Shown here: one piece after another, positions 15,816 through 15,838 of the stretch | Numbering within the stretch: the first letter of the stretch is position 1 | How the letters are laid out: every line of letters begins with the position of its first letter | Notes under the pieces: generated by a model | The model's input: the letters and a program-made list of their open reading frames with translations, nothing else | What the model was told of the DNA's origin: nothing | Databases searched by the model: none | Assembly (NCBI GenBank): GCA_030837785.1 | Contig: JAUQYA010000024.1 | Coordinates: 1 to 15,838, forward strand | Reading direction: 5' to 3' | Length of the DNA stretch: 15,838 nucleotides | DNA from: Albidovulum sp. | Lineage (GTDB): Bacteria > Pseudomonadota > Alphaproteobacteria > Rhodobacterales > Rhodobacteraceae | Program-made: the position numbers and the translations under genes

Positions 15816-15838
15816 ATGGCGAAGGTGGCGTTTCTCGG
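15816..15838 (+). CDS. Start of a probable NAD(P)-dependent dehydrogenase gene, truncated by the window edge
   Basis: A clear GAGGAGG Shine-Dalgarno (15804-15810) precedes an ATG that encodes MAKVAFLG up to the window end. This is the beginning of a Rossmann beta strand as found in 3-hydroxyisobutyrate/6-phosphogluconate dehydrogenase-like oxidoreductases, which often start in just this way and continue with GxGxMG. Only seven complete codons plus two bases are visible, so the product name is a guess from pattern recognition; the presence of a gene start is well supported. Confidence 0.6.

Overview
The window looks like chromosomal DNA of a GC-rich alphaproteobacterium, most likely a member of the Rhodobacteraceae/Rhodobacterales. 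This is an inference from base composition, the protein repertoire and the compact layout with repeated ATGA stop/start overlaps; no rRNA or other taxonomic marker is present. No tRNA, rRNA, insertion sequence or CRISPR array was seen.

Layout, left to right. (1) Positions 2-4097, plus strand: the 3' end of a family-5 solute-binding protein gene, then two permease and two ATPase genes of a dipeptide/oligopeptide-type ABC importer. A strong stem-loop separates the binding-protein gene from the permease genes, and the four downstream genes are packed with 1-nt gaps or 4-nt overlaps. (2) 4114-5153, plus strand: an azlC-azlD pair (branched-chain amino-acid exporter family), only 16 nt after the importer. 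(3) 5192-8412: katG (minus strand) and oxyR (plus strand), divergent around a 155-bp region that holds a pair of GC-rich palindromes and an OxyR-like half-site. (4) 8420-9994, minus strand: guaA (GMP synthase). Back to back with it lies a chromosomal ccdA-ccdB toxin-antitoxin pair (10119-10651, plus strand). (5) 10667-13194: an arginine-to-proline catabolic pair on the minus strand (arginase, then ornithine cyclodeaminase, overlapping by 4 nt), divergent from an Lrp/AsnC-family regulator gene. (6) 13225-15687, minus strand: a membrane-anchored penicillin/AHL-acylase-family Ntn hydrolase, divergent from a dehydrogenase-like gene of which only eight codons are in the window.

How the parts may work together: the importer and AzlCD move peptides and amino acids across the inner membrane. 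The arginase/Ocd pair turns arginine into ornithine plus urea and then ornithine into proline plus ammonia, and the adjacent Lrp-type protein is the obvious candidate regulator. KatG with OxyR forms a classical peroxide-defence pair. I did not find a clearly new multi-gene system. The points most worth a second look are a CcdB whose C-terminal gyrase-poisoning Trp is replaced by Ala, the paired dyads in the katG leader, a G8 run that could fuse the two ABC ATPases in frame, the stem-loop after the binding-protein gene, and an acylase with His rather than Gln at position beta-23.
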